Positions 62,962 through 64,000 of a stretch of DNA of 64,000 nt are shown here, one piece after another. The notes beneath the pieces are model-generated. The model did not search any database. It was not told the DNA's origin and saw only the letters and a list, made by a program, of their open reading frames with translations. Source of the DNA: a filamentous cyanobacterium ESFC-1 (lineage in GTDB: Bacteria > Cyanobacteriota > Cyanobacteriia > Cyanobacteriales > Spirulinaceae); NCBI GenBank assembly GCA_000380225.1, contig KB904821.1, positions 4,714,640 to 4,778,639 of the forward strand, given 5' to 3'. Within the stretch, counting starts at the first letter, position 1; every line of letters begins with the position of its first letter. The position numbers and the translations under genes are program-made.

Positions 62962-64000
62962 CTAAATCCCGTAAATCAACATAATCAACAACGGTGTGAC
63001 AAACATCAATGTCCCGCTTAACGGTGCGCCAACGCGGGTAAAATCAAAGAACTTGTAACCTCCCGGACTGTAAACCATTGTATTCGTTTGATAGCCAATG
63101 GGAGTCATAAAACTTGAAGAAGCCGCAAACGTCACCGCAAAGATAAACGCTAAAGGATTAAAATCTAAACTTTGGGCGACTTGAGCCGCGATTGGGAGAA
63201 GGAGGACGACAGAAGCATTATTAGAGAGTAATTCTGTAAGGAATGCCGTAATTACATAGAAAAACACCAACATCCAATACCCCGGTAAATTGCCCCCTAA
63301 ACTAATCAAGCGATCTGCCAGCCATTGAGTTGTGCCAGAATTTTGCATCGCAATCCCTAAAGGAATCAACCCCGCGAGTAAAAAGATCACATCCCAACGC
63401 ACTGAACCATAAACCTCCCCCGGTTTGAGACAGCCTGTAATCACCATCAGCAACACTCCCGTTAATGCCGTGACTAAAATGGGTAAGGGGGTGAAAGCCG
63501 CGAATAAAACCACTCCTGCGACGATCGCGACAGCAATTTTAGCTTTATCCGGGCGTAGGGTTTCCGCGTCTCGTTCTTCTAATACCAACAGTTCCCGCGT
63601 GGTTTGTAGCCCCACAAAGCTTTGTTTGGGCCCCTGAACCAGCATTAAATCGCCAAAGCGCAAGGGAATCCGCCCTAAGCGCCCTTGCACTAATTCAGCC
63701 CCGCGACGAATGGCTAAAACCGTGACATTATACCGTTGACGAAAGCGCAAGTCTTTGAGGGTGGTTCCAATCAAGCGGGAGTTGGATAAAATCAACACTT
63801 CCGCGATTTTTTCTTCTCCGGTGGTTAAAACGGACTCTAGGGATTCGGTTTCGACTTCTTCTTGTCTAAACTGAACGTCGGGTAAAATATCGAGGCCTCT
63901 TTCTTCGCGAATTTTGAGTAAATCGTCGCGACTACTACGCACAACGAGAATATCTCCAGATTTTAGCTTTTTATCGGCTAAGGGTTGAGCAAAACGGACT
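62962..64000 (-). CDS. SLC13/DASS family permease with TrkA-C domain (5' end outside window)
   Basis: The C-terminal 345 or so residues of a membrane permease are visible. The reading frame continues without a start to 64000; the first codon of the internal ORF at 63942 is just a GTG within it. The N-terminal part here is an RCK_C/TrkA-C-type cytosolic domain (GDILVVRSS, LSNSRLIGTTLKDLRFRQRY, DLMLVQGP). At least six membrane helices follow, with the SNNASVVLLLPIA and MTPIGYQTNTMVYSPGGYKF motifs of SLC13 sodium-coupled sulfate/carboxylate transporters. Cyanobacterial relatives take up sulfate. Substrate is not proven here. Confidence 0.9.
   Translation of the reverse strand, partial: VRFAQPLADKKLKSGDILVVRSSRDDLLKIREERGLDILPDVQFRQEEVETESLESVLTTGEEKIAEVLILSNSRLIGTTLKDLRFRQRYNVTVLAIRRGAELVQGRLGRIPLRFGDLMLVQGPKQSFVGLQTTRELLVLEERDAETLRPDKAKIAVAIVAGVVLFAAFTPLPILVTALTGVLLMVITGCLKPGEVYGSVRWDVIFLLAGLIPLGIAMQNSGTTQWLADRLISLGGNLPGYWMLVFFYVITAFLTELLSNNASVVLLLPIAAQVAQSLDFNPLAFIFAVTFAASSSFMTPIGYQTNTMVYSPGGYKFFDFTRVGAPLSGTLMFVTPLLIMLIYGI

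Overview
The window reads as a chromosomal segment of a filamentous-type cyanobacterium. Direct support comes from the very frequent GCGATCGC (HIP1-like) octamers, many heptameric short tandem repeats (STRR type), an ndhS gene for the cyanobacterial NDH-1 complex, a phytol-kinase-like gene, large GAF/PAS sensor kinases and several Uma2 genes. The species cannot be fixed from the sequence alone. No phage or complete insertion sequence is visible. There is one tRNA, tRNA-Lys(TTT), and no rRNA or CRISPR array.

Layout. 0-6 kb: a secreted hypothetical protein, then a hybrid histidine kinase whose first PAS domain is split by an in-frame stop, followed by a REC-GGDEF-EAL protein. 6-12 kb: housekeeping and metabolic genes (class II aldolase, tRNA-Lys, aldose epimerase, phytol kinase, a YidD/D-Ala-D-Ala dipeptidase read-through ORF, a Rieske oxygenase). 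11.8-21.3 kb: an accessory, defence-like stretch, all on the minus strand. It holds an AT-rich PLD-like gene abutting an mntA relic, a Uma2 nuclease, an orphan HepT with a second mntA relic, a 369-aa unknown next to a DUF790 (Bax1-like) nuclease, an MNT/HEPN pair, a DUF29-like protein and a CHAT-domain membrane protein with C-terminal repeats. 21.4-31 kb: ndhS, a four-GAF sensor kinase, a small conserved protein, a Ser/Thr kinase and carB. 31-45 kb: four Uma2 loci (one a relic), an M28 peptidase, a Ca-type P-ATPase, an IS200/IS605-like relic, ackA, a Kir-type K+ channel, a membrane-anchored subtilase and a HicB orphan. 45-56.9 kb: an inositol-phosphatase-like gene and a patatin, a TrmJ-like methyltransferase, an OmpR-type regulator, a creatininase, a frameshifted DUF2887 gene, a ferritin-like protein, a three-gene Ni/Co uptake cluster and a multi-receiver regulator. 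57-64 kb: a HAD phosphatase, a three-gene cluster with a degenerate receiver, an RlmL-like methyltransferase, a TPR protein, a universal stress protein and the C-terminal part of an SLC13/TrkA-C permease running off the window.

The most distinctive property is intergenic. At least six families of short dispersed elements recur: (i) heptamer arrays of several sequence classes; (ii) a roughly 120-170 bp element in five copies with paired ends; (iii) a palindromic element of exactly 65 bp in three full copies, plus shorter derivatives that act as terminator-like hairpins; (iv) a two-hairpin element with a compensatory base change; (v) a 124-bp MITE with near-perfect inverted repeats and TA ends; (vi) short GC palindromes. 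Some of these have changed genes: repeat-derived sequence joins yidD to a dipeptidase, and heptamers abut or supply several start codons.

Signalling is over-represented (two large kinases, several regulators, a c-di-GMP enzyme). Toxin-antitoxin debris is common: mntA relics, orphan HepT, orphan HicB and Uma2 relics. This suggests repeated gain and decay of accessory modules between stable housekeeping genes.
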